Shown in pieces: positions 11,319 to 19,994 of a stretch of 64,000 nt of DNA. Location of the stretch: the NCBI GenBank assembly GCA_025617745.1, contig CM046854.1, forward strand, positions 57,500,258-57,564,257, written 5' to 3'. The stretch's first letter is position 1. Each line of letters opens with the position of its first letter. Made by a program: the position numbers and the translations under genes. This DNA is from Heliocidaris erythrogramma. Taxonomy: Eukaryota; Echinodermata; Echinoidea; Camarodonta; Echinometridae. Under the pieces are notes generated by a model. The model saw only the letters and a list, made by a program, of their open reading frames with translations. It was not told the DNA's origin and did no database searches.

Positions 11319-12290
11319 CTACAAAGAAGACACAGCGGCCTTCAAGGTGGCTGACGCAAACAAAGCTTCACCCGCGGGAACATCCCTAAGGTAGCAAGAA
11401 ATGAAGGAATTGGACGAACGCCAATAAGCAGCCTTCAAAATATCAACAAGCGCCACACCTTGAAACAGAGCCCAAGAAGTGCTGACACGAGTATCATGAG
11501 CACGAGGCTTACTGTCGGATAAAAGAGCCTCTGTGCCAGCGGCCCTAATAGCTTCAACGATCCATCTAGAGATGGAATCAAGAGAGGCAGGAGAAAAAGG
11601 ATCTCTAGTGATCAGGAACAACTGATCATCCTTACGATAAGACTTAGTCTTATCAATATACCATTTGAGAGCCCTTACCGGACACCAAACTTTGTCCTCA
11701 CGCACCGAAGAAAAGTCAGAAAGCGGACAAAGAAAAATCTCAACAGGGCCAGAGGCAGCTGTCTGATTCTTGGCAACAAAAGAAGCCCTAGGAATCAATC
11801 TAACGCCTTTTCTCTCCCAGCGAACATGACCAGGAGTAAGACAGAGAGCATGAAGAGTACTGCGCCTCTGCCCAGAGGCAATAGCTACCAAAAAGAGCGT
11901 CTTAACCGTCAGATGATGAAGCGAAGCTTCACCTAACAGTTCGAAAGGAGGCTTCGCCAAGGCCTCCAGGACCTTAGGCAGACTCCAAGACGGCACTAAC
12001 TTAGAAAAAGAAGGTCGTTTCAGAAAGAACGAACGAATCAAACCACTTAGTAGCGGGGAATTGGAAATCCCCGAACCATCTGAGAAACCCGAATGAATGG
12101 CCCCGATCGCCGAACAGTAGCCTCGGATAGTAGAGATAGATCTCCCTTTGTCAAATAACGAGATTAAGAAATCCGCAATTGAACCAATAGGAGCCTTAGA
12201 AGGGGTTTGATTTCTCTCTTTGCACCAAAGGAAAAAGACCGAGAGACGGGAATTGTAAATTTCCCTAGTAGAAACCCTACGACTGGACAT
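11319..12290 (-). CDS. DIRS tyrosine recombinase
   Basis: 323 residues from the ATG at 12290. An N-terminal SAM-like core-binding part starts with STREIYNSRLSVFFLWC. The catalytic part carries Arg at residues 142/143 (GQRRSTLHAL), the HxxR box AHDTR (His265, Arg268), Trp290 in AAYWRSSNSF, and the nucleophile Tyr300 in FISCYLRDV. It would recombine the circular cDNA into the genome. The ATG overlaps the stop of the upstream RT frame as TAATG, suggesting translation by termination-reinitiation. The frame is also open further upstream, but there it merely overlaps RT sequence. All catalytic positions are present, so the enzyme may be functional. Confidence 0.88.
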   Translation of the reverse strand: MSSRRVSTREIYNSRLSVFFLWCKERNQTPSKAPIGSIADFLISLFDKGRSISTIRGYCSAIGAIHSGFSDGSGISNSPLLSGLIRSFFLKRPSFSKLVPSWSLPKVLEALAKPPFELLGEASLHHLTVKTLFLVAIASGQRRSTLHALCLTPGHVRWERKGVRLIPRASFVAKNQTAASGPVEIFLCPLSDFSSVREDKVWCPVRALKWYIDKTKSYRKDDQLFLITRDPFSPASLDSISRWIVEAIRAAGTEALLSDSKPRAHDTRVSTSWALFQGVALVDILKAAYWRSSNSFISCYLRDVPAGEALFASATLKAAVSSL

Positions 12291-14323
12291 TAAAAAGTCC
12301 GCAGCTCTATCAGAGAGACCCGACTGTCTTGCAGATTCCCTGACAGGGGCCAAGCAGTCAAATGAAGAGACTCCGGACTGTGGTGAAGAATCCCCGATAG
12401 GGGCTGCAACACCAGATCCGCTCTTAACGGGAGAACGAACGGTTGAGCCCTTAGGAGGCTCATAAGTTCTGGAAACCAATTCCTCCGGGGCCAAAAGGGA
12501 GCTATTACAAGCACCCGCGCCCGATCTTCCCTGATTTTCCGCAAGACACGCGGAATCAGTTGGAAGGGAGGAAAGGCGAATCCCTGAAGGTTCTCCCAGC
12601 TGAGGGAGAAAGCATCGAGAGCCCATGCTCCCTGATCGCAAACACGGGAGCAATACTTCGGCAGCTGGTGATTTAGCACCGACGCAAATAGATCCACTTC
12701 CAGTGGACCTAGGCGACTGCGAATGCAGCAAAATACCTCCGGATGGAGCGTCCATTCCGATGGAAGATACCTGCCCCGAGACAGAAAATCCGCAATGAGG
12801 TTTTCCCGACCGGGGATGAAAGAGGCCACGGGTGTGATTTCCATGCGACGACACCACCTCCACAGCTGAGCTGCTAGGGCATTCAGGGCAACCGAACGAG
12901 TGCCTCCCTGCCGATTGATATATGCCGCCACAGTAACATTGTCCGTGAGAATCAGAACCGAACGACTGAGAAGTCGACTTCTGAAATGGAGCAAGGTCAA
13001 CAGAACTGCCATAAACTCCAGGACATTGATATGAGGAAGAGTCCCAAGATGAGACCAATCCCCCGCAACCGTGCTGCCGTTGCAGTGTCCTCCCCACCCC
13101 AACCGAGAGGCGTCCGTCGAAACCAATATCGACGGGAGAGGGGCAGAGAAGGACCTGCCTCGCGCGAGAAACACCTCGCTCGTCCAACAAGAAAGAGACT
13201 TGATCCTTACTGGTACTGGAATCCAGACCAAAAGAGTGTCTTTTCCCGGCTTGAAGAACCTGAGGAGATGTCTCTGAAAGGGTCTCATGAGGAGCCGGCA
13301 GTCCTCTAGAACATCGACTAGACTGGCTAGATAACCTAGAAACTGAAGCCACTGTCTGGCCGAGACTCTTCTGGCCAGCAAGAGCTTGCGAGCCGCAGAG
13401 ACAATGGTGAGAATCCTGTCTCGACTGGGCCGAGCCAACTGATTCCTTATGTCTAACACCGCCCCCAGAAAAACTGGGCTGCGAGTGGGAACTAACTCTG
13501 ACTTTTCCCAATTTATTAGGAAACCTAAGTCTTGAGTAAGAGAGACGAGCAAACGAGTCTCGTCCAACAAACGATCGCGCGACTCCGCAAGGAGAAGCCA
13601 ATCTTCCAGGTAACAAAACAACCGCAGGCCGCGACGCCTCAGAGAGGCCGCTAGCACCGCTACAACTTGAGTAAAAACCTGAGGGGCCGGGCGCAGCCCG
13701 AAGGGAAGAGCACGAAAACGATAAGTCTCCGAGAGGAAGGAGAACCCCAGAAGATCGCGAGATGCGCGATGAATGGGAATGTGAAAGTACGCGTCCTTGA
13801 GATCTATCGAGACCGCGTAGTCTTCCCTTTTGATCAACGGAAGAATGGAGGCAAGAGTCTCCATCCGAAAATGAACCGGAGGAATGAATTTGTTTATTCT
13901 TTTCAGGTTCAGTATCAAACGAAGTTTTCCCGAGCGCTTGGGAATAACGAAAATTGGAGAAAGGGAAAGAGACGGCCTGTCTCTTACCCTTTCTATAGCC
14001 CTCTTTTCCAAAAGAGACTCGATCTCCTTTGAAGCATGAGATCGAGACAGGGCAGACATGGGAGGTGACCGAATTCTTATAGCCCCTCCGGGGAGCGAAG
14101 CGCAAAGATCTATGAAGAATCCGTCTCGCACGACGGAGAGAACAAACGCGTCCCCGGAGATGGCCTCCCAAGCGGGGAGAAACGCATGAAGTCGGCCACC
14201 TACCACATTCGGTCGAACAAGCGCTCGGGGGAAAACATCAAAACCCAGGCTTGGCCTTCTGCGAAGCCATCGTCTTACCACGATAACCTCTCGAAATGCC
14301 CCTGCCACGACTCCCTCTCCCAC
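12290..14323 (-). CDS. DIRS reverse transcriptase-RNase H
   Basis: 677 residues without interruption. RT spans about residues 125-290, with IFVIPKRSGKLRLILNLK, the first metal-binding Asp in SIDLKDAYFHIP (Asp174), and CYLEDWLLL at the catalytic box (238-241). RNase H spans about 402-516 with Asp404 (STDASRLGWGG), Glu436 (INVLEFMAV), Asp461 (ILTDNVTV) and Asp512 (NLIADFLSRG). A DIRS-type tail follows (DLFASVLNHQLPKYC, FAFPPFQLIPRVL). The catalytic box reads YLED instead of YxDD, as it also does in copy A, so this may be a family trait. The N-terminus overlaps the end of gag by 86 bp, and the true start is uncertain. Confidence 0.9.
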   Translation of the reverse strand: MGEGVVAGAFREVIVVRRWLRRRPSLGFDVFPRALVRPNVVGGRLHAFLPAWEAISGDAFVLSVVRDGFFIDLCASLPGGAIRIRSPPMSALSRSHASKEIESLLEKRAIERVRDRPSLSLSPIFVIPKRSGKLRLILNLKRINKFIPPVHFRMETLASILPLIKREDYAVSIDLKDAYFHIPIHRASRDLLGFSFLSETYRFRALPFGLRPAPQVFTQVVAVLAASLRRRGLRLFCYLEDWLLLAESRDRLLDETRLLVSLTQDLGFLINWEKSELVPTRSPVFLGAVLDIRNQLARPSRDRILTIVSAARKLLLARRVSARQWLQFLGYLASLVDVLEDCRLLMRPFQRHLLRFFKPGKDTLLVWIPVPVRIKSLSCWTSEVFLARGRSFSAPLPSILVSTDASRLGWGGHCNGSTVAGDWSHLGTLPHINVLEFMAVLLTLLHFRSRLLSRSVLILTDNVTVAAYINRQGGTRSVALNALAAQLWRWCRRMEITPVASFIPGRENLIADFLSRGRYLPSEWTLHPEVFCCIRSRLGPLEVDLFASVLNHQLPKYCSRVCDQGAWALDAFSLSWENLQGFAFPPFQLIPRVLRKIREDRARVLVIAPFWPRRNWFPELMSLLRAQPFVLPLRADLVLQPLSGILHHSPESLHLTAWPLSGNLQDSRVSLIELRTF

Positions 14324-16040
14324 GAGAAGGAGCTGGCTGCGGCTCAGGAGGCGGGACCCTAGACACGCGACTGCGTTGACCCGAAACGGGACCAGCAGGT
14401 CTACGCTGAACAGGGGCCCGCGTTGGCTTAGAGCTAGTGTGAAACTGCTTAGTCATATCCGAGATCTGCTTTCGCGCATCGATCTCTCTCTGAAAAACCG
14501 TAGCGAATTTACCACCAAAAAGCGAAGGACCCCGAGACGGAACATCCCGGAGAAGTTGAGCAATGCCCGACTCTCTAACACCCAGTGCCGAGAGAGCCGA
14601 GGTCCTGCGACGGAACGTAGCCGAAGCAGCTGCGGTGGAAAGCTGCGACCACTGCAGACAAAAAAGAGTATGCAGCAAGTCGTCAATAATCAGCTTGTCA
14701 CCATCAGTAACATTCAACTCCTCCGCCCTGGACCTAAGGTCGGAGAGAAACCCTTGAAAAGCCGCCAAACGCATCCCTGACCTAACCTGGTTTTCAATAT
14801 TAAACCAAATCTTATCCTCCGCCTTGAACGCAGCGGAGGTAAGCGGATTAGTCGCCCGCAAGCGACGACCAACCTCTAAAATCTCAGGAGAAAGAGTCTT
14901 AGCCTTGAAAAAGCTGTCTTGGTCCTGAGAACAAAAGGCGAAAGCCTTACCCTTGACCGCATTAGGGCGCTTAACCAACAGCGCGGCCTCAATGCGGTCA
15001 TACTCCAGCTTGAAATCCTCCTCAAGAGCAATACCCTCAGAGGAATCCTGCTGCTTAAACCAACGCGAAGTCGAACCCTGCGCGCGGGTTGACTGAAATT
15101 CAGGGAGATATCTGGACAACAAAGCAATCGCTTCCACCCCACAGAGAGCGAGCGATTGAGACTCCGCCTGCCCAAGCGATTCAGAAACCGAAGCTTGAGA
15201 GGCCACATCCAAATCTGGTTCCACCCGAGTGGAATGAGACAAAGGAACGCTAACAAAGGCCTCCGCAGGCAGAGCCCCGCATGGTTCAACAAAAGTCTCC
15301 TCGCCCGGCGGCGCCCCAAGGGCCGCGGGAATAGGAGGCACATGCGAATCCGACTCAGACAAAGAGGAATCAATCACAAAAGGCTGATTAGACTCAAAGC
15401 GAGATCCCTGAATAGGGACAGAAGTCAGGGTTGAAGTAGCCGGTACAAAGGACCAACCCTGATTCTGAGCAAAAGCCCGCATCATGCTGAACATGTCAGC
15501 TTGAGAGGAGCTAGCTGGGTTAGCCAGGCCAGACGGGCAAGAGGCCGGCAAAGCCTTGCCACTTTTTGCCTTCTTCTTGGCCTTTTTCTTGGCTGGCTCG
15601 ACAAGAGTCGTAGCCGAAACCCTTTTCTTAGAACGCTTAATCGGATTCGTTCGGATCCCCGAAGCCACTTCGGAAACACGAACCGATCCCTCCGCGGAGG
15701 GACGTTCACTTCCCATAAAGGGATTGGAGCGCTCATGGCGTAAGCCTAGAGAATCGCCCAAATCACCCATATTGGCTAAGCAAGAAGATGCAGTAGCCAT
15801 GGGTTGGGAGCTAAAAGCTCCCAGTGCGGGGGCAGACCGAGATGACTCGGTATGTGCCCGATGACTACTAAAGGCGTGTGAACCCGCTATTGGACCGCTA
15901 GAAAGCGGCAATAGGGGAGCACTAGTAGTCACGCACTCAGGTGAAAACACCTGTTGCTCCGAAGAGCGTCCATAATTGTTAGCTCGAGCATTCCCATTAG
16001 CTGGCAATGTAGACAGCCCAGGAAGTACTCGTTCCCCCAT
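14238..16040 (-). CDS. DIRS gag-like protein
   Basis: 600 residues, probably the structural, nucleic-acid-binding protein of the element. Residues 134-162 form a strongly basic, nuclear-localisation-like stretch (IKRSKKR and KKKAKKKAKSGK). The middle has a conserved segment (LEEDFKLEYDRIEAALLV, then DKIWFNIENQVRSGMRLAAF) also found in copies A and C. The C-terminus ends in an Arg-Gly run (SRGRGSRGRGISRGYRGK), typical of RNA-binding tails. No CCHC zinc knuckle is visible. Start choice: the MGERVLPGL ATG is the first in frame, but the short leader frame at 16138-16497 could be joined to it by frameshift or splicing. Confidence 0.75.
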   Translation of the reverse strand: MGERVLPGLSTLPANGNARANNYGRSSEQQVFSPECVTTSAPLLPLSSGPIAGSHAFSSHRAHTESSRSAPALGAFSSQPMATASSCLANMGDLGDSLGLRHERSNPFMGSERPSAEGSVRVSEVASGIRTNPIKRSKKRVSATTLVEPAKKKAKKKAKSGKALPASCPSGLANPASSSQADMFSMMRAFAQNQGWSFVPATSTLTSVPIQGSRFESNQPFVIDSSLSESDSHVPPIPAALGAPPGEETFVEPCGALPAEAFVSVPLSHSTRVEPDLDVASQASVSESLGQAESQSLALCGVEAIALLSRYLPEFQSTRAQGSTSRWFKQQDSSEGIALEEDFKLEYDRIEAALLVKRPNAVKGKAFAFCSQDQDSFFKAKTLSPEILEVGRRLRATNPLTSAAFKAEDKIWFNIENQVRSGMRLAAFQGFLSDLRSRAEELNVTDGDKLIIDDLLHTLFCLQWSQLSTAAASATFRRRTSALSALGVRESGIAQLLRDVPSRGPSLFGGKFATVFQREIDARKQISDMTKQFHTSSKPTRAPVQRRPAGPVSGQRSRVSRVPPPEPQPAPSRGRGSRGRGISRGYRGKTMASQKAKPGF

Positions 16041-16137
16041 ATGGCGTTTGCTGGGGGCTAGGGTTTGAGAACCCAGACCAACATGGACTAAGCCTGTGGG
16101 TTGCCCTGCAGTAGTGGGGCGCGTCTCCCCTAACTGA

Positions 16138-16497
16138 TCAGAGCGAGTGAACGCTACCGTACGGGAAACAACCCCCCCCCCCCCCCTCTGGTCTCAGCGA
16201 CCGGGGGATTGGATTCGAGATATCCAAACCACTAGAATCTGACGCCACCCACCCCGAAACCACGGGCTTCGGAGTTGACAATCCCGATTCAGTTAACGCC
16301 ACCCGTCCCGAAGCCGCAAGCTCCGAGACTGGCAAACTCTGCAAGGAAACACCACTAGGCAACTTACCCTTAGCCCTCCTCCCTCCCCCATGTACCGAAG
16401 TACTCGGGAGAGTTCTGGAAGGCCGAGTCGTCTTGCTAGACGACTCTTCGGAAGAAGCAGGTCTCCTTGACCTAGCTGCTTCTTCTTCCGAATCCAT
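16138..16497 (-). CDS. Short DIRS leader frame (MDSEEEAAR start)
   Basis: 119 residues from an ATG at 16497: MDSEEEAARSRRPASSEESS and further Ser/Arg/Pro-rich sequence, ending at a TGA at 16138. The downstream gag frame lies in another register. A run of C residues at about 16170-16187 lies inside this frame and could have shifted it. In copy A the equivalent frame runs longer. It may be the original gag N-terminus or an upstream regulatory frame. No domain is recognised. Confidence 0.45.
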   Translation of the reverse strand: MDSEEEAARSRRPASSEESSSKTTRPSRTLPSTSVHGGGRRAKGKLPSGVSLQSLPVSELAASGRVALTESGLSTPKPVVSGWVASDSSGLDISNPIPRSLRPEGGGGGCFPYGSVHSL

Positions 16498-16918
16498 ACC
16501 ACTGCAATAAAACAGACAATAAAGTATACTTTTCAAAATAAGAAATACTTCAACTGAATGCAGTAAAATAAGGGTAAATTTTATTTGGGAGATACGCACA
16601 AAGAATTTTCACAGCCAAAAAACCGTAAGAACAAACACCGAACCCAAAGGCTCGGTGACAAACGGAAACACCCGCAAACACACAGAAATATCTACGTGGG
16701 GCTGACCGTGAAAGAGAAAAATAAATGCCAAGAAAGGGAATCAAAAAATCCCTTGCAATCGGCAAGAGTGACTACTAAAACACAAAGTACTATAATCTAA
16801 ACGAATATAGGTACCTAAAAGTGCTTTAACTATGCGAAAAAGCGCACCTAAAAGATACTATACGACCTGATTTCAGGAGCGCTGTGACTATACGTCCTAT
16901 CTCGTCGGGGGCGAGCAA
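16498..16918 (-). other. 5' leader of DIRS copy B
   Basis: Non-coding stretch between the 5' terminal repeat and the first leader ATG. It is shared almost unchanged with 6484-6870 and 4660-4990 of copy A, for example CGGAAACACCCGCAAACACA and CCTGATTTCAGGA. The transcription start probably lies in or near the terminal repeat. Confidence 0.55.
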
Positions 16919-17069
16919 GAAAGAGGAAGATGGCCGTAGCGTATTGACGCGCGTGAGTGGCGAAGGGGACAATAGGATTACGGGGGGTGCGCACAATATT
17001 GTGACTCATGTGTGATAAATTCTTGAAGGGGTCCCGTAGTCAAGACTACAGGCATAATAGGTAGGTATA
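16919..17069. repeat. High-coordinate inverted terminal repeat of DIRS copy B
   Basis: The inverse of 10949-11098. The outer arm 17070-17093 ends GCAGTAAATTTGT, and the Gypsy LTR starts inside this shared core at 17091. Confidence 0.9.
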
Positions 17070-17090
17070 TATGATTTATTGCAGTAAATT

Positions 17091-17280
17091 TGTTGTATCC
17101 TACTCCAAACACAGAAAATGAAATAAACGTAAGAACTGAAGTACAGTAGCGTCAACACTTTATTCGACGTCCATCATGCAACGACCACGAGATCCTTTGC
17201 TCATCACATGTGTACTCATCATTAGTCTTAATCCAGACTTTATGGATTTTACATGAATGTAAATATCACAGAATACAACA
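17091..17280 (-). repeat. 5' LTR of the Gypsy element
   Basis: 190 bp, about 97% like the 3' LTR by eye (five differences). The target duplication ATGAT follows at 17281-17285. It is cut off from its primer site by the DIRS insertion, which would block normal expression and reverse transcription. Confidence 0.92.
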
Positions 17281-17285
17281 ATGAT

Positions 17286-18524
17286 CTTTTCATCAAAGCC
17301 GCGAAAGGCCGCCAAAGGCGGCTGTTCGCGAGTTCCTCTAAACAGAGGAAATCTATAAAGCTCTGTTCAGAGGAATTATAGCGCCACCAGTGACCGGAAT
17401 GAGAATGCAGCCGTGAATCAAATTCGCGGGCAATGGCGCCAAGCAGGCTGTGAATCGGATCCCAAGTAGGCAATAAATAGCCTCCACTCAGGCGCGGCTC
17501 TACACCCCAATTAACGTCTTTGTAAAGTCGTCAAAGCTTTTGAATTCCTAACGGCTATCGAAGCCCTCCGCTGAGCGAGGAGCAGAAATCCTCGAAAATT
17601 CACATTCTCGTATCTCCCCCATTCGGGCCTTAAATATCATGAAAATTCCAGAGTAGATAGGAAATGAGGATATTATGCTTCTTATTAATTTTCACTGAAA
17701 ACGGATGAGCATTTTTTGAGATACGAGTATTTTTCTGTTTCAGAGGGCCGAGAAATGAGGTTTTGTTTTTTTCCCGACACAAGTCTGGGACGAAATTAAT
17801 ATGCAAACAAATAACATATTGCTAAACTTTAAACTCCAGTCTCACTCCCTGGGCAGTTTCAAGTTTGCGCAGTTAGTAGTTTTGTGTAAAACTGCCATCA
17901 AAAATCGAAGACTTAACGTGAAAAATACTGAAATCCTTGCAATCTGATTGGCTGAGAACAAATTTGTCGGTAACAATCACTGACAAGACACGCCCCCTGT
18001 TTAGCGTACACTTAAGTTGAAACCATTCTGCATGCACCGCTATACGTGGGACTACACACAAAGAACGGTAGAGGGTTCATAAATGCATTGCCTTCAATTT
18101 TTTCCCCGACATAACCGTTCGACGGATGATTATGGAAAGATATTTCGAGGATCCCCTCAATATACTTTGATTTTTCATATGTGAAAGTTTTGATCTTGCG
18201 CAATGAGAGCAAATGTGAAAAATAATGCTACATTTTCGGACTTAAAAAAAAATAATAAGGCTCCTCATTTCTCCAAGTTTTCATAAATTAAAAAATGATT
18301 TGACTACGAGTGATACTAATTATGGGTTAGAGCAACTCTTATTCTGGAATTTGACGTTTAGTTCATTTCATTTGGTTGTTTCTCGGGCGAGATTTCACAA
18401 TTTAGCTGAGACTCTTCGGCGGTTTTACGTAAACAACTTGTTTATTTTATGCAAATTAAGCAGGAAGGAGCGAAAGCTTTTGGGCAGTTAATCGCAGTGT
18501 AGAGCCGCGACTGCACTTGGGCAG
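17286..18524. other. Repeat-like stretch without coding potential
   Basis: GCGGCTCTACAC near 17494-17505 is matched in inverse by GTGTAGAGCCGC near 18498-18509, suggesting an inverted-repeat or pseudo-LTR unit of about 1 kb. Small hairpins (TTCCTCTAAACAGAGGAA near 17333) precede it. The right end runs into the candidate Penelope ribozyme sequence, so this may be a Penelope pLTR. No frame with a known motif is seen. Confidence 0.4.
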
Positions 18525-18590
18525 TGTTCTAGTCATTCTCCTGATGACGATCAGAGCATACTGATCGAAACGTCGAGAACCACAGAGTTC
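18525..18590 (+). ncRNA. Candidate Penelope-type hammerhead ribozyme
   Basis: CTGATGA at 18541-18547 is followed by a hairpin (GATCAG and CTGATC around a six-base loop) and then GAAAC, the order of the hammerhead core. GTTCT upstream and AGAAC downstream can pair as an outer stem. Penelope-like retroelements are known to carry such ribozymes in their pLTRs, and a Penelope endonuclease fragment lies at 61969-62517. One core position (C after CTGATGA) is unpaired, so cleavage is unproven. Confidence 0.4.
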
Positions 18591-18965
18591 TTAGCGGAGC
18601 TCACAAGTCCTTTTCAGGGCTCTTATTCCTTGAAAGATTACATGGTGTAACCCTGAAAAACTAAACCTGCAATTCAGTTTCTCAACCATGAAAAGTATCG
18701 CTGATACTTCACTAAATGATCAGTATTGTTCGCTATTCAAAATAAATGTAAAGATGCCTTTATGAAAATACTATTTTCAAATAAGATTACAAAATACATA
18801 TGCATGACCATCTTACACTATGTTTTGTACAAATTTTTATCTTTTTTTTATTCAAGGAATGAATTCAAAGGAAACTAAAATTTAAATCATTAAACATATA
18901 TTTTGAAGAATCAAAAATGAACATACATAGCAAATAAAAACATGGATTGCCCTTTTTCTTCTCAC
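18591..18965. other. Intron or flank, nothing recognised
   Basis: AT-rich DNA immediately 3' of the UPA exon on the minus strand. A donor site GTGAGA begins at 18965. No further exon of the host gene was found to the left in this window. Confidence 0.5.
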
Positions 18966-19207
18966 CATTGTAATCTCAGAGAGGTCATCATATATGTAGA
19001 GAAAAACGATGTGTATTCTGCCTTTGATTAAAGGTGGTTTCACATAAGGCGTACAGTAGACTCTCTTCCCAACAAAGTATCTATTAATCTTGGCTGCAAT
19101 CCGCCACTGACAGAAGTGATCTACATGGAGATCCAGGTCCTTTGTTCTGACGACACAGCGTGGGTAACCTTCGGTTGATGCAGGGATTCTCACAAAACTT
19201 GTCATGC
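18966..19207 (-). CDS. Host gene exon 7: end of ZU5 and start of UPA domain
   Basis: Acceptor TATATAG and donor ATG|GTGAGA bound 242 nt. It continues the frame of the exon at 38621-38845 (split Gly codon) and ends in phase 0. It reads RCVVRTKDLDLHVDHFCQW, the end of a ZU5 domain, then KRVYCTPYVKPPLIKG and IHIVFLYIYDDLSEITM, resembling the start of a UPA domain. In PIDD1 and NLRP1/CARD8 the ZU5-UPA pair cleaves itself at HFS or SFS. Here the equivalent position is HFC (composite residues 250-252), with Cys in place of Ser. The C-terminal part of UPA and any Death or CARD domain would lie further left, beyond what I can find. Intron before this exon: 19.4 kb. Confidence 0.7.
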
Positions 19208-19375
19208 CTATATAAAGGAAGTGACCAAAATCAAATTTAATAGATGTACAAAACTTACAATTAACAAGGAGGAAACAACTGCATCTCAAAAATGCCTCTG
19301 CCTAAATTCAGTTAAGTTCATGGCTCAAATTGTTCTAGAAATACTGTGATATCGAGAATGAAACACAATCATAAT

Positions 19376-19660
19376 TATGGTAATTGACCTTTATCACCTG
19401 TGAGGTGCTTTTCACTGAAAACTCACTGACCTCTTGACCTTTGTCAGATTCAACTCATTTTAGACCCGCGCCTTTAAGAAATGTAACTGTGGTATGAATT
19501 TGGTGATTCTACCTCAATTCTACAGAAAGTTAATTGTGATTACAGTGCTTTTTGCAGAAAGTTCTTGAGATATTGCGATAACGAGAAAGCGGGATGCACA
19601 GACAAACAATCCAAGATACATCCATAATACATCCGGCACCACCTTTGGAGGGCAGTGGCA
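19376..19660 (+). repeat. Dispersed repeat with GATATTGCGATAACGAG tail
   Basis: It carries the phrases TTGACCT...GACCTCTTGACC, GTTCTTGAGATATTGCGATAACGAGAA and a worn tail of ACATCCGGCACCACCTTTGGAGGGCAG then CATAAAAAA. The same modules recur at 39440-40615 and 53680-54050. It is non-coding and probably a decayed non-autonomous element. Confidence 0.55.
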
Positions 19661-19960
19661 TAAAAAAAAATGAAATAATTCATTATTGGGATTTATTTAA
19701 CCTACATGTATTCAAGCAAAATTTGTACTTTTTAATGGAACTACGGACCACCAATTTGTTTTCATGTTTGTCCTCTATGTTCTATGTACATAGAATATTT
19801 ATCATGTCCAATATAAGAATCAATGAAAGGAAACTCATAATTATCCCAAATATCTCAAGAACCAATTTAAATCGCTTTAATGTAACATGTTGATACAGGT
19901 GCCTGGGAACTATTTTGTTACTGGGGGTGCTGTGAGCGAAAAAAAAAAGGTCCTCGCACT
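19661..19960. other. No feature recognised
   Basis: AT-rich intron-like DNA. The frame at 19594-19893 has no family motif. Confidence 0.4.
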
Positions 19961-19994
19961 TTAGTGTCTCTTTTTAAGTCCAAAAATCTTGGGG

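Larger units (their letters stand above)
10902..17093 (-). mobile_element. DIRS retrotransposon copy B (nearly intact)
   Basis: A complete minus-strand DIRS of about 6.2 kb with inverted terminal repeats, an internal complementary region, and overlapping gag, RT-RNase H and tyrosine recombinase frames. The inverted repeats differ at only a few bases, which points to recent insertion. It sits inside the Gypsy element exactly where the 5' LTR meets the primer site, with no target duplication. AAATTTGT occurs at both junctions (10902-10909 and 17086-17093), in the internal region that mimics the circle junction, and must have been in the empty Gypsy site. This fits recombinase-mediated insertion of a circle at a short identical core. 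Confidence 0.93.
7591..17280 (-). mobile_element. Ty3/Gypsy LTR retrotransposon carrying a nested DIRS
   Basis: Two 190-bp direct repeats (7591-7780 and 17091-17280) begin and end as TGTTGTATTC...GGATACAACA on the minus strand and differ at about five positions. The sequence ATGAT flanks both sides (7586-7590 and 17281-17285), a 5-bp target duplication. A purine-rich tract precedes the 3' LTR. A primer-site-like TTTGGCGACGAG sits next to the 5' LTR boundary, now separated from it by DIRS copy B. Most of gag and protease is deleted and pol has two nonsense codons, so the element is dead. Removing the DIRS leaves about 3.5 kb. Confidence 0.92.

Noticed and set aside
11319..14171. A single 950-residue minus-strand frame
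   Set aside because: Only its last third is recombinase. The rest lies out of register with the RT-RNase H frame that carries all polymerase motifs, so it is read as a shadow upstream of the recombinase start at 12290.
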